NCBI GenBank assembly: GCA_007570785.1
Contig: ML664666.1
Span: forward strand, 1-64,000
Length of the DNA: 64,000 nucleotides
Origin: Antilocapra americana
Taxonomy: Eukaryota; Chordata; Mammalia; Artiodactyla; Antilocapridae
Direction: 5' to 3'
Shown piece after piece: positions 1 through 11,500 of this stretch. The notes under the pieces were generated by a model that had not been told where the DNA came from, did no database searches, and worked only from the letters and a program-made list of their open reading frames with translations. The translations under genes and the position numbers were made by a program. How positions within the stretch are numbered: the stretch's first letter is position 1; every line of letters starts with the position of its first letter.

Positions 1-259
1 CTTTAGGGTAAAAAATTATAACCACTTAAATAAACCTCTAAAATAAGTTCTTAAAGTCTGAATGTTAGCGACAATGGAACATCTACCTTTATCTAAACAA
101 TTCTAAAATCCTTTTTCCTCCATGAAGTTTTCAGATTAATCCAAGGAATGATAATTTCAATTACTCCTCCTACTGGAAATAAATAATTCGTTCCACCTTT
201 CTCCATCCAGGTAAACTCTCACTCAACTTGATGTATGATATAAAAACCATTAGACAAAT

Positions 260-1581
260 TGCCAGGAGCCGTCAGGATGCCCCCTCACTCGGATGACAAA
301 GTCACAAGACTGAGAAGGAAACTGCAAAGTGGATTTTCCTTTGGGGCATCCCAAGGCAAGGCCCATCCTGGTATTTTTCTTGGGAAGTTCTGTTTATGCT
401 CATCTGTTTATGTTTTAGCTCATCTCAGATCAGTCCCAGTTAGAAAAAATTCATCCTGAGATAATTCCCTCAGACCTTATTTCCCTCAGAGGATCCGGGA
501 AGGCAGATTCCCTTTCCCGAGGACTAAGGAGGAATAAGGGACATTTAAATAGATTACTATACCTCCTACTAGTTACTGGGGAGTTTACCAAGAGTTCTCT
601 GGGGGTCATGGCAAAGCCACCACCAGAAGGGCTCGTATTTGGGTCACCTTTCCACATCCCACTCCCCTGACCACTCCACGGAAGAGGCTCCCTTCCTTGA
701 AAAAACCAGACTGGAATGGGACTTAGGAATGCTCATAACTGTGTCCAGCATAGTTGGAGACACTGATTGCTTTAGGGTAGTGTAGACATAGGAATTCCTT
801 TTAGTAGATGTAAGGTTAATAGGGTTTCATCGTTAAAGCAGTGCTGCTAAACTGTCTCTTTGTCTTCTTTTCTCTTTCCTTGTAAAAACCAAAATAGGTT
901 AATAGAATAAAACAGTTTGAAGCTTAAGCCCCTCTTTCTAGCTTCTACATAGTCGCACCTTGTCAGGGAACATTTGGCAGGAGGCTTACTGTGTCAATCC
1001 CTGAATATTCAGAGATGAGTGGAGGGGCACACATTTTCCGGGGACAAAAGAAATGCATACATTCTTAAAGTAAAGTAACCATTTACAGCCTTCTTCCCTC
1101 TCGGATATGGAAAGTGAGTTTTTACAACCCCCTCTCTTTGAGATAGATTCTAGCCCTATGTTTCCTGGATAAGTTGCAAGACTTTTATCTTTGCTGAAAA
1201 GGCTATCTTGTAAGACAATGTATATATGCCCACATTATGCTAAATAAAGGTATGCTAGAGACATTCAAATGGTAAACATACTATTGTTAAGTCTAATTAT
1301 GCAGAAATCCGACCTTTTGCAAGGAAAATGAGCTTAATGTTAAAGTTGTTGATGGTAGGCAGAAAAGATTGCATAAAATAGTTGTGATGTTATGGGGATG
1401 TTTTTTGGCTATAAAACTGTAAGCTAACAAACATAAAGTGAGAGACTTCTCCATCACCCCACAAAACTAACAACAATAAAGAGAGACTGCTTCATCACCA
1501 CACATCAACTCAGCTCAGTTCTTCCGCAGACGCCACTCATCCCTCAAGACCCCCGGACCCCGCCGGGGCTGGACCCCGGCA
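260..1581 (+). mobile_element. Solo ERV LTR, ruminant ERV2/BTLTR1-like
   Basis: The right part has LTR structure: a TATA-like CTATAAAAC at 1409-1417, AATAAA at 1475-1480, then a GC-rich end (ccccgccggggctggaccc) finishing in CA at 1580-1581. A TG at 260-261 is the likely left end. Flanking hexamers ACAAAT (254-259) and AAAAAT (1582-1587) would be a 6 bp target-site duplication with one mismatch, as expected for a class II ERV. No gag, pol or env sequence follows, so it is a solo LTR. The right end is more certain than the left. Confidence 0.55.
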
Positions 1582-1919
1582 AAAAATGAACCAAAAAATC
1601 CATTAAATGTTAATTAACACAAACATGTTTGTGGTCTTGGAAAAAATAAGTATTATATAGCAAAGAATATCCACCTAGAATGACTATATATCTCAAATAT
1701 ATAAAATATAATAAAACAGATATTCTTAAATATATCTGTAGTATATATAAACATATAGACTGTGAAATGCAATAATCCAACATGCATCAATAAATATTTC
1801 CTGAGTGCCTACAATATGCAGAGAGTTACATCAGACAACTCTAGCAGAAAGCAAAATTTGGAACTGTAGTCGTTGAGCTCATGATCCCACAGTAGAGTAA
1901 AGAAAACAGGTAGAAGGCT
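1582..1919. other. Intergenic or intronic AT-rich DNA
   Basis: AT-rich sequence with short TATATA runs. I see no exon or recognisable repeat. Confidence 0.5.
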
Positions 1920-2033
1920 TTTTTTTTTAAATTTTCTTTACATTATTGTGTTGGTTTTGCCATACATTGACATGAATCTGCCATGGGTATACATGTGTTC
2001 CCCTTCCAGAACCCGCCTCCCTTAATACAAGCT
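1920..2033 (-). mobile_element. L1 (bovine type) 3' end, 5'-truncated
   Basis: A T-run at 1921-1928 is followed by the reverse complement of the bovine L1 3' end, including 'ttttgccatacattgacatg' and 'gggtatacatgtgttcccc'. The same segment appears in plus orientation at 4748-4926. Confidence 0.6.
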
Positions 2034-2633
2034 ACAATTTTTGTCACAGAAGGACATTTATGTGTTAATATACTCATTAATAAAATGTATTGTCTGGACA
2101 TTTTAAGTATAAACTTTATTGCAAATTATTAATAATTATTAAGATCAACTTGTGTCCATCCTAAGACTGTGTCAGCAGTCTGCTGTTGAGACCCAATGCT
2201 ACTGGAAATAGGATACCAACAAAGCTTTTCAGATGGGATACGATCTTTACTTGAAAGAGATCACTCCGTGGTATAGGTGTGAGGGAAAAAGGCTTGGAGG
2301 CTGAGAAAGCACTTTAAAATAAGATGCAGTGGCCTAGAAGGGAAGTTTGAGCTAGGGCTAAGGCAGAACTGTGAAAAGAAATGTACCTTGTCGAGTAGTT
2401 CTATAGAATAAACAGGAAGAGTCTATGAACCATTAACAAGGTGCATGAAAGCATATGAGGCAACCAGAGCAAAAATGTTAAGGCAATTAGAGTTTCAACA
2501 TCCAAATTTTTCAAAAATGAATATAAAATTCATATGGATTTCCTAGTGTCTACTGTTATCATTCCTGGGCTATTCCACAGTCCCTGTAAACACAACATGC
2601 TCACCTATACCTATTCCTTTTCCCACATTATTC
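2034..2633. other. Unassigned sequence
   Basis: No exon or certain repeat. The middle part (about 2160-2420) is purine-rich and could be an old L1 3' untranslated region, but I cannot support that. Confidence 0.4.
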
Positions 2634-3127
2634 ATTTCAGTCGCTTGGTGGTGTCTGACTCACTGTGACCCCATGGACTGCGGCACACTAGGCTTCCCTG
2701 TCCATCACTAAATCCCAGAGCTTGCTCAAACTCATGTCCATTGAGCCAGTGACAACATACAACCATCTAGTTCTCTGTCATCCCCTTCTCCTCCTGCCTT
2801 CAATCTTTTCCAGCATCAGGATCTTTTCCAATGAGTCAGTTCGCCTCATCAGGTGGCCAAACTATTGGAGCTTCAGCTTCAGCATCAGTCCTTCCAATGA
2901 ATATTCAGGACTGATTTCCTTTAGGACTGACTGATTTGATCTCCCTGCAGTCCAAGGGACTCTCAAGAGTCTTCTCTAACACCATAGTTCGAAAGCATCA
3001 ATTCTTTGGCACTCAGCTTTCTTTATGGTCCAAGTCTCACATCCATGCATGACTAATAGAAAAACCATAGCCTTGACTATATGGACCTTTGTTGGCAAAG
3101 TAATGTCTCTTGCTTTTTAATGCTCCT
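2634..3127 (-). mobile_element. BovB LINE 3' fragment
   Basis: Antisense BovB 3' end. It reads inward from 'cgcttggtggtgtctgac' through 'ccccttctcctcctgcc' to 'ggcaaagtaatgtctcttgc'. About 490 bp aligns by eye with the reverse complement of the BovB copies at 15285 and 41521. Frameshifts and stops show it is dead. Confidence 0.85.
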
Positions 3128-3249
3128 GCATTATATCAACTATGAATTGTTCATCCAGGTATCTGTCTCTTACAGTCAAAAACTGGGAATGATCCAAAAT
3201 TTCTTCCTCTTCCCTAATACACACGTCCACTTGATAACCACATTGGAGC

Positions 3250-4060
3250 ATTTCTAATTTCTAAGCACCTTTGGCAATCCCCTCCTTTCCTTCCCCAACA
3301 TCAAAGTTTGAGCTCAGGCTATCATCATTTCTTACCTCTATGGCCACCACACCTAACTGATCTCCCTGTCTCTGATCTTGCCCTTTCCATACCCACATTT
3401 TCCCCCAGGCTATTTTCAACTTCAGTCCAAAAGGAAAATTAGTGAAGAGCAAGCCAACTCACACTATTGCTTAGATATCAATCCTTTAACCAAACTTCCT
3501 AACCTCTAGAATGGATTCCCTGGTGGCTCAATGGTAAAGAATCTGCCTGCCAATGCAGGATATGCGAGTTTTATCCCTGGGTCAGGAAGATCCCCTGGAG
3601 AGGGAAAAATCCCATGGACCGAGGAGCCTGGCCAGCTATAGTCCATGAGTCACAAAAGAGTTGGAAACAACTTAGAGACTAAACAACAACCCCTAGAATA
3701 AATGTCCAGAAAAGAATGTTAGTTACCTGGGTCTTACTTGCCCCTCTAGTCCTGTACCCCTGTACTCTAGATATTTCCAACTACTTGCCATACTGACTCA
3801 TTTATATGCCTTTATTTTCATTCTTTTCCATCCCCTTCTCTGTATCGCTCCTCATTCTTCTAAATCCAGATGAGGCATCAGTTTCTCAAAGAAATTTTTC
3901 CTATTGCTGATTCTCAGCTAGTTTACCTTGACATATGTTACTTAGCACCATGTACTGACTTGTCTTGAAGCATCTGCCATACTATACGGTAATAACCCAA
4001 TAGTTCATTTCTCTCTCTCCTAGGGTTATATAGGTGGTATTCATTTCTCACTTAGATCCA
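3250..4060 (+). mobile_element. Old L2-like LINE remnant, interrupted by a SINE
   Basis: Pyrimidine-rich sequence with the flavour of L2 3' ends (clinical-sounding 'tctccctgtctctgatcttgcc' runs, then 'ttcatttctctctctcc'), split by the SINE at 3511-3690. Diverged and without clear borders. Confidence 0.35.
3511..3690 (+). mobile_element. Bov-tA-type SINE
   Basis: Begins with the tRNA-derived head 'ttccctggtggctcaatgg' and runs through 'gaagatcccctggagaggg' to 'gagttggaaacaacttagag'. Same family as the other SINEs listed, here slightly shortened in the middle. Confidence 0.85.
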
Positions 4061-4599
4061 ATACCCATCTTTCTCTGCTCTCCTCTGCCCTAACCTCTAC
4101 AGACCAATTTATTGAGGCTCCTTGTTCTTCTGCCTCTGACTTGGTTCAACCACAGGGAGATGCCAGCAAGGTATCAGAGGATAGGAGGTATTTATGCCCT
4201 CACATTTTTCTTGCCTTGCCTACAATTCTGGCAAGGATTTTTTTATATATATAATTATAGCTTTTATCAGATGGCCTCTCTTTCACAGTTTTACCGCTCA
4301 TAAGGCTCCGATATCTTGCTTCCTCTTGCTCCTTTAGGTACAGGTAGAAGCAGCTTCTATCCTTGTCAGTTCCTTTAAACCTGGCTTCCAGGTCCATACG
4401 TAATTCTTTCATTAAATAATCTTCAGTTAAATGCTTGAAGTGAGTCATTTATTTACTACTAAGACTTTGACTGATAAACTTACTGTTCACTTTTAGAGAA
4501 TAAGTAAGATGGCTTATTGTCTATTATAGACTCATAAGCTAGTATCTGACCTACAATTGGTATTCAACAAATATGTGCTGAAGCAAAAATGACTAAAGC

Positions 4600-4985
4600 C
4601 ATGGTTGGCCAACAGTTTTCTGTAAGGCTTTCAACAGTAAATATTTTAGGTTTTGCAAGCCATATGGTTTCTGTCACAACTATTCAACTCTGCCATTATA
4701 AAAGTATCCATAAACAATATACAAACAAATGAGTATGCCTGTACTCTACCAGGATGACCCAGAGGGATGGAATCGGGAGGGAGGTGGGAGGAGGGGCTCT
4801 GGAAGGAGAACACATGTACATCCATGGAGGATTCATGTCAACCTATGGCAAAACCAACACAATGTAAAGAAAAAAGTCTTTCTTGAATTTGTTATAATAA
4901 GAAAATTAATTAATTAATTAATTAAAAACAAAAACCTTTATTTATAAAAAGAGGGGCCAGGCCAGATTTAGCCGGTAGATCTTAG
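4600..4985 (+). mobile_element. hAT-type MITE, split by an L1 3' end
   Basis: 'ggccaacagttttctgtaag' through 'taggttttgcaagccatatg' and, after the insertion at 4748-4926, 'ctttatttataaaaagaggg' to 'agtttgacaacacctgag'. A second, uninterrupted copy of the same non-autonomous element is at 46930-47090. I am not sure of the exact MER family name. Confidence 0.55.
4748..4926 (+). mobile_element. Bovine-type L1 3' end inserted in the hAT MITE
   Basis: 'gggaggtgggaggaggggct', 'gaacacatgtacatccatgg' and 'ggcaaaaccaacacaatg' are the standard bovine L1 3' end. It is followed by an A-rich tail grading into (TTAA/ATTA)n at 4905-4925. This is a short 5'-truncated insertion. Confidence 0.65.
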
Positions 4986-5429
4986 TTTGACAACACCTGA
5001 GGTAAACAATTGAAATATATTTATAAAAGTATATTTTTTCAAACAATTTAACATAAAGATACCTAATATATAGTTAAACATAGAGAGAGAACTCTCTAAA
5101 ATATTTACCTAAAATTCTTAAGCAATAAAAACTAGCAATTAGTTTTATTTTCATTTATAGTATATACTTATATATAACATACTTAACCTATCATGTTATA
5201 TTTATTAGTAAGCACAGTTAATTGCCATGTATTACCAGTCTTCTGATATTAACACAAGTGTATTTATAAAAACAGAACCAAGATGGGTTACAGGATATAA
5301 GAAAAATATGCACTGAGTCATTAAAAATATTAAGAATAATTGCCCTTTACAGTACTCAACATTATTTCTTTGAGCAACTTAAAATTCTTTTACTTTTATA
5401 ATAATACCATCATGGTATAAAATATGTAC
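4986..5429. other. Intron downstream of exon S, AT-rich
   Basis: Nothing recognised apart from AT-rich sequence. No donor/acceptor pair enclosing a family-like frame was found. Confidence 0.5.
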
Positions 5430-5574
5430 CTGCTTTGCCTTTAAAATCCAGTGAAAAACCGTCAGCATCTTCCAGATTAAACTCTACTCTGGCACGTGTT
5501 AAACTTTTGTTTTTTACTAAAAATGGCATAATCTGAGTAGCACCAACATAGGTGCCAGCAAAGTTAAATATATT
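5430..5574 (-). CDS. CFAP47: CFAP47-like exon S (most downstream exon in window)
   Basis: 145 nt, codons 989-1036 plus one trailing nt. It reads [20 protein letters not shown], then [20 protein letters not shown] and ends FSLDFKGKA. This is an MSP/ASH start with 'iFnFaG.yvG.tqi.pf.vkN'. The acceptor is TTTTTTAG and the donor GCAG|GTACAT. No further exon was recognised between 1 and 5429, so the next one is probably off the left edge. Confidence 0.87.
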
Positions 5575-8500
5575 CTAAAAAACAAACAAACAAAAAAAGA
5601 AATAATAAATAGAAGGTAGAGTAACAGTTATAAAAACAATATAATCTAAAAATTATACTGTTAAGACACGAGATCTTAAAAGCCCTTATCACTAGGAAAA
5701 AAAAAGATCATGCTTGGTGACAGATGATAACCAGACTGATCGTGGTGAACATTTTACAATATATACAAACAGTGAATCGCATTGGATACCTGAAACTAAC
5801 ATGTTATATGTCAATTATACCTCAATAAAAAATTACACTCTTATGTTTTTCAAGGACATTATTAACAGTGGCACACTCTACAAACTGGGCTTCCTAGGAG
5901 GCTCAGTGGTAAAGAAACTACCTGCCAACACAGGAGACACAGGTTTGACCCCTGGGTTGGGAAGATACCCTGGAGCAGGAATTGACAACCCATTCCAGTA
6001 TTCTTGCCTGGGAAATTCCATGGACAAAGGAGCCTGGCAGACTACAGTCTATGGGGTCGCAAAAGAATCCGACATGATTTAGCAACTAAATAAGAACTCT
6101 ATACAAATTCATTATATTTTTCTTCTTTCTCTCTCTTGCATGTAATCAGTTATCAAATCCTATTAATTCTCCCTCCTTCACCTCTTATCTTTACTGCAAT
6201 TATATAAAGTTAGCAACTGGTCATTTTTCATTTCATTTCTAGATTTTGACTTTCTCCAGTTCTCTGTTCCATAACTAAGTCACGAGTAAATTAATTGAAA
6301 ATCTGACCACATGACTTTTTGTCTTAAAATCTGAGGATTCTCCTCCATCTACAGGACAATGTCAAGTTCATTAGTAGGGCTCATAAAGTTCACCGTGACC
6401 TTCCCCCACCTCTGTTCCAGCCTCATCTAGCTCTACTCTCACTCCTACCACTTTGTATTTCAGCAAGCTGTATGACCTGTCATTTCCAACCAATACTGAC
6501 ACTTCTACCCTCTGTGTCTTTATCGAGGTATCTCTTCTGTCAGGAAGACCCTTCTCTAACTTGCAATTGCCTGATGAAATACTATGCATCCTTCAGACAC
6601 CAGCTGGATAAGCCACAGTTAATTCCAGTCTGCTTAAGATTACTTCTGTTCCTTATGTTTACTTACATTATGACATCACAAGTCTATTGATTTGTATATT
6701 TATCTGTGTCTTAAGTCTCATTCATTTTTGCCTTGTATCTATCTGACATCTAGCTTAAATATATAAGGAATATTAACTGAATGCATCTTAACTTATATGA
6801 CAGGCATGTGACTATACCAAAAAACTCTGTAGGGTTCCTCTTCTGGTGGAGTAACTATAGATACCCTATAGTTCCTTAGTAAAAAAAAATCATAAACAGC
6901 ATGAAAAGAGAAAGAGACAACAGTATCCTGATGTTGAGAGAAACATGGCATTAAAGTCAACTGTCCACTACTTGCTTCAGTTGTTGGTGCTAGTGGTAAA
7001 GAACCCATCTGCCAATGTGGGAGATGTAAGAGATGCAGGTTCGATCTCCAGTGTTCTTGCCTGGGAAATCCCATGGACAAAGGAGCCTGGCAGGTTACAG
7101 TCCATGGGGTCACGAAGGGTTGGACACAACTGAAACGACTTAGCACGCAAAATACCAACTCAGTTCTACAAGTGAAATTTGTAAAATCCAAAACAGGTAG
7201 TAAAAGTTTGATGCTTCAAACATGTGCAACAAATCATTCCTCTTATCCCACTCTGGTCTTTCTCATAGGCTCATTTGGATAAAATTTCCTAATTGTTATT
7301 AAGACACACATTCTCTCTCTTTCTCTCTCTCTTCCGTTCCTCAGTCATGTCTGACTCTTTGCAACCCCATGGACTATAGCCCACCAGGCTCCTCTGTCCA
7401 TGGGATTCTCCAGGCAAGAATACTGGAGTGGGTTGCCATTTCCTTCTCTTCATAATTATTAGATGTATTGCTAACAATATCTGGAAACACTAGAATACTG
7501 TTTTTAAATGGTAACTAGGCAGCAATGTTTAAAAATCCAAAATAATTAGGAAATATTGATAAAATACATTAATGTAAATTCCTATGAATTACTCAGTTGT
7601 ACCATAACATGCAAAGCCTGCCACAAAGAAATACAGTACTATAAGTCTCCATATTTGTCTAATGTTGTACAAAGGAGGACACCACAGCAATGGAAAAAAA
7701 GCAATCTGGATACTCCAGAAATCACCATTATCATAGCCAAGCTAGCTTAGTATCTGTCAGTCTGTCTGGACTTACCACGCCTTCAACACTGAATAAAAGA
7801 AAGGTTAGAAAATTGTAAATTAAAGCCTAAAATTGTGGTGATGCTGTTAAAGTGCAGACTGGTAGTAAGGCCCTACCTGAGGCAACCAGCAGCCTCATCA
7901 ATTTCTACTTGATTTAGTTCAGAACCTGAAAGGTACCAGTCACAGGGGAGAGAAAAACAAAAGGGCAGATAAGCTGAAAATAATATGACTACGGCTACAA
8001 TGGACATGTTCCCAGAATTTAAGATGTTTGTAACATCTTATAAATGTCACAAGGGAGGGACATATGGGCTTTTTCAAGGATCAGGGCAAGTTTCTTTGGA
8101 TAGATAAGAACAGATCTGAAGGCCTGGCCTGAAAGAAAAATGACACGCATGTGCACTCTACCAACTGTAGAACAACATTTTATCAGGGCACAGAACAATA
8201 GTTCAAAAAATTAATTTGATTATAGCTCAGAAAATATAGGACTTTCCTGGTGGCACAGTGAATAAGAATCCACCTATCAATGCAGGAGACACGGGTTCTA
8301 TCTGATTCCCAGTCTGGGAAGATTCCACATGTCACAGAGCAACTAAGCCCATGTGTCACAACTACTGAGCCTGCGAGCCACATCTATTGAGTCCATGAGC
8401 TTTAACTACTTGAAGCCCGAATATCCTAGAGCCCACGCTTCGCAACAAGAGAAGCCACTGCGACAAGAAGCCCAAGCACCATAACTAGAGCAGCCCCCTA

Positions 8501-11500
8501 TTTGCAGCAACTAGAGAAAGCCTGCGCAAAGCAACAAAGACCCAGTGAAACCAAAAATTTTAAAATAAATGAATTTTTAAAAATGCAAATCAAGACCCCA
8601 GTGAGGTACCATTTTACATTCAATAGACTGGCAAACATTAAGTCTTACAAAGAAATTATGGAGCAACGGAACATGGAGCAATGGAAACTTGAGAAAAAAC
8701 ATGGAAATTATCTTGTGAAGTCATAAATATATAATCTCAGCAACTCTACCTCTAGAGAAACTCTTACATAAGTACCTTAGAAGATATGTACATGAATGTT
8801 CATAGCTATGGTGGTGGTGGTCATTTAGCCACTAAGTCGTGTCTGACTTTTGTGACCCCATGGACTGTAGCCTGCCAGGCTCCTCTCTCCATGGAATTCT
8901 CCAGGCAACAATACTGGAGTGGGCTAGCATTTCCTTCTCCAGGGGATTTTCCCAGCCCAGGAATCGAACCAGGGTCTCCTGCATTGCAGACACATTCTTT
9001 ACCAACTGAGCTACGAGGGAAGTTCATAGCTATAGTATTTGTAATATCAAAAAAAAAAAAAACCAGATACACTAACTGAATGGACAATGGAATGAGTCTA
9101 CAAATTACAGTATATCTACACAATGGATTATTAAGCAGCAGGGATAATGAATAACAGACAGCTACACATAATCAAGATGAAGTTTTAAAAACATAACATT
9201 CAATTAAAAGTAACCCACCAAAGATAATATATCTTTGTTATAAAGCTGAGAAATCAACAAACTAAATAGTAAACAATTAAGGAATTCATACATATGTGGC
9301 AGCCCAATTAGAAAAAATAAAGAGATAATAATGACAAATTCAGGAAAGTAGTTATCTCTTAAGAGGGATAGGATCAGGATGAAGCCTACAGATAATTTAA
9401 TGGTTTTGGTAACGTTCTGATACTTAAATTCAGTGGTGAATTCTTAAACCTTCATTTAATCTGCTCAATACTCTGCTTCATCACTTACATTTATATTATA
9501 TATATATTAATTTCTATATAAAATTACTATATAACAAAAAATTTTTAACCTACATGGGCTGACTAGGGACACATCAGTAAAAATAACTACACTCATAAGC
9601 TGATTCTACAAATAGGTAACATACTTACCGGATGGATTTCAACATCAGCAACCTCAACAGACACACCAATCCTAAGGTCTATGTCATTTGCATGGCGAAT
9701 AGCAATCTATTTAGGAGAAACATAAAATTCTGCAGAAATCACACTAAAATATACTCATATACTTCTCAGGTACAGTACAATATTACCTGACATTCATATA
9801 ACATTTTATGATTTAAATAATCATAACATACTATAAATGTCACAAGATTTATTCTGGCAGTTGTCATCCTATTTCTTGTGATGTAGAATTGATATTAAGA
9901 GAAGTGAATTTTCAACTCTTAAAAACTTCCACCACAAATGGGACTAACTGACAGCTTGTGAATTTGATTGAAGAGTTCTACCCATTTGCCTTGACATTAC
10001 TGCCCCAAACTCCATGTAAGCCTTTTGTATTGACCTAATTTCAACAGGATATTCAAAATTAAAACAAGTAAGAAACTAAGGACAACATGCTTCTTTCTGT
10101 AGAAACATACTAACATCCAAAACAACCATAATTCTAATGAGAGCAGCTAAAAATCACTGAGTATACAGGTCAAGCACACTGCTAAACACATTATCTTTTT
10201 TTTAATCTTCAGTATTCACTTAATTTCCTAATTTCCAAGTGAGGAAAACTGAGGCTTGAGGTCACAAAAAGTTGAAAGTAGCAGTGGCTAACCATGGGCC
10301 AAGGACTGCCTGAACAATTTCTTTCATGAAAGTTAAGAGAACGAAATAAGAATTTAGGTGTGTAACTCCTAAAAAATAAGACCTGTAGATTACATGAACA
10401 CAAAATTGCCTAATCAAAGTCTCAGAAGCATGAAAACATCATTCCTTGAAAGCCCTACTTACATGAGATTGGTAGCAGTCAACTTGAAGATTTAAATCTA
10501 AATGTATACTACAATTAAGAAAGAGTTATGGATGTATTTCACTCTTTGGACAGAATCAGTGACATTGTTTATAGACAAACCATAAAATACCATTTTTTCA
10601 GAGTGCCATCTAGATAGTCTTATTAACTGAACTGCTTAATTCATAATACTACATGATTTCTATATTTTATTTATAGAATATATAATATATAAACAATGTA
10701 TTAATTAAAATAATTAGAAGCATAAGTCAATGATTTAGAAGTAATTACAAATCAGTATGTGCTTCCCTGATGAATGCTGCATATAAGTCTCCCCCATAGC
10801 TGCCTTTTACTTACCTCTACATTCGTGGGTCATGAAAAATTCCAGGCTACCATAACACATTCACTACCCTCACTCATGGCTCGCTTGACCTTTCTATCTC
10901 CCAAGACTTCATCTGTACCCGAACCGATATCACTCCTCACAAATTCATGGCTCCAGAAACCATACACTCATCTGTCCCTCTCTTTTCACCATCCTCTATC
11001 ATCCCTGCTTTCTTGCCCATTTTCAGAGACAAGAGTTCTAGGATGTCACATGTCACAGGGACATCTAAGTCTGTGATATGTGATTTCTTTCCAGATCAGC
11101 CTCAATTTACCTGTCTCTATTTCCTTTTTTATTTAACTTCTTACAAAGTTTATCATTTCAACTTCTCATCAATATATGTAGCCCACTTACACTCATTCTT
11201 GGTCTTCATATGGGTAACAGAAATAATCTCTATCATCTCTAAGACTAATCCTTAGCCTTCAGACCAATATGCATAAGCAATGGCCTCTTTATTACACATA
11301 TTAGACATCTCTACATAGGGATGCAAAAGGTGCTTCAAACTCATGATTTCCCTCTAAAATCTGCTACTCATCCTCTAATCTCTTTCTCATTGAATGTAGC
11401 TACCATCTGTCTAACTTTTGACTTACTTGTTTTACTTATATGTGACCCCTTCCAATCATCAAACCCTAAATGTTCATCTCTTAAATATGACATGGATTTG

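Noticed and set aside
3261..3452. 63-codon minus-strand frame as a further CFAP47 exon
   Set aside because: No acceptor or donor at suitable phase, and no MSP/ASH pattern.
4200..4448. 82-codon minus-strand frame ending near 4200
   Set aside because: Highly charged composition, no splice context fitting the gene's phases and no family pattern. It probably lies in an old repeat.
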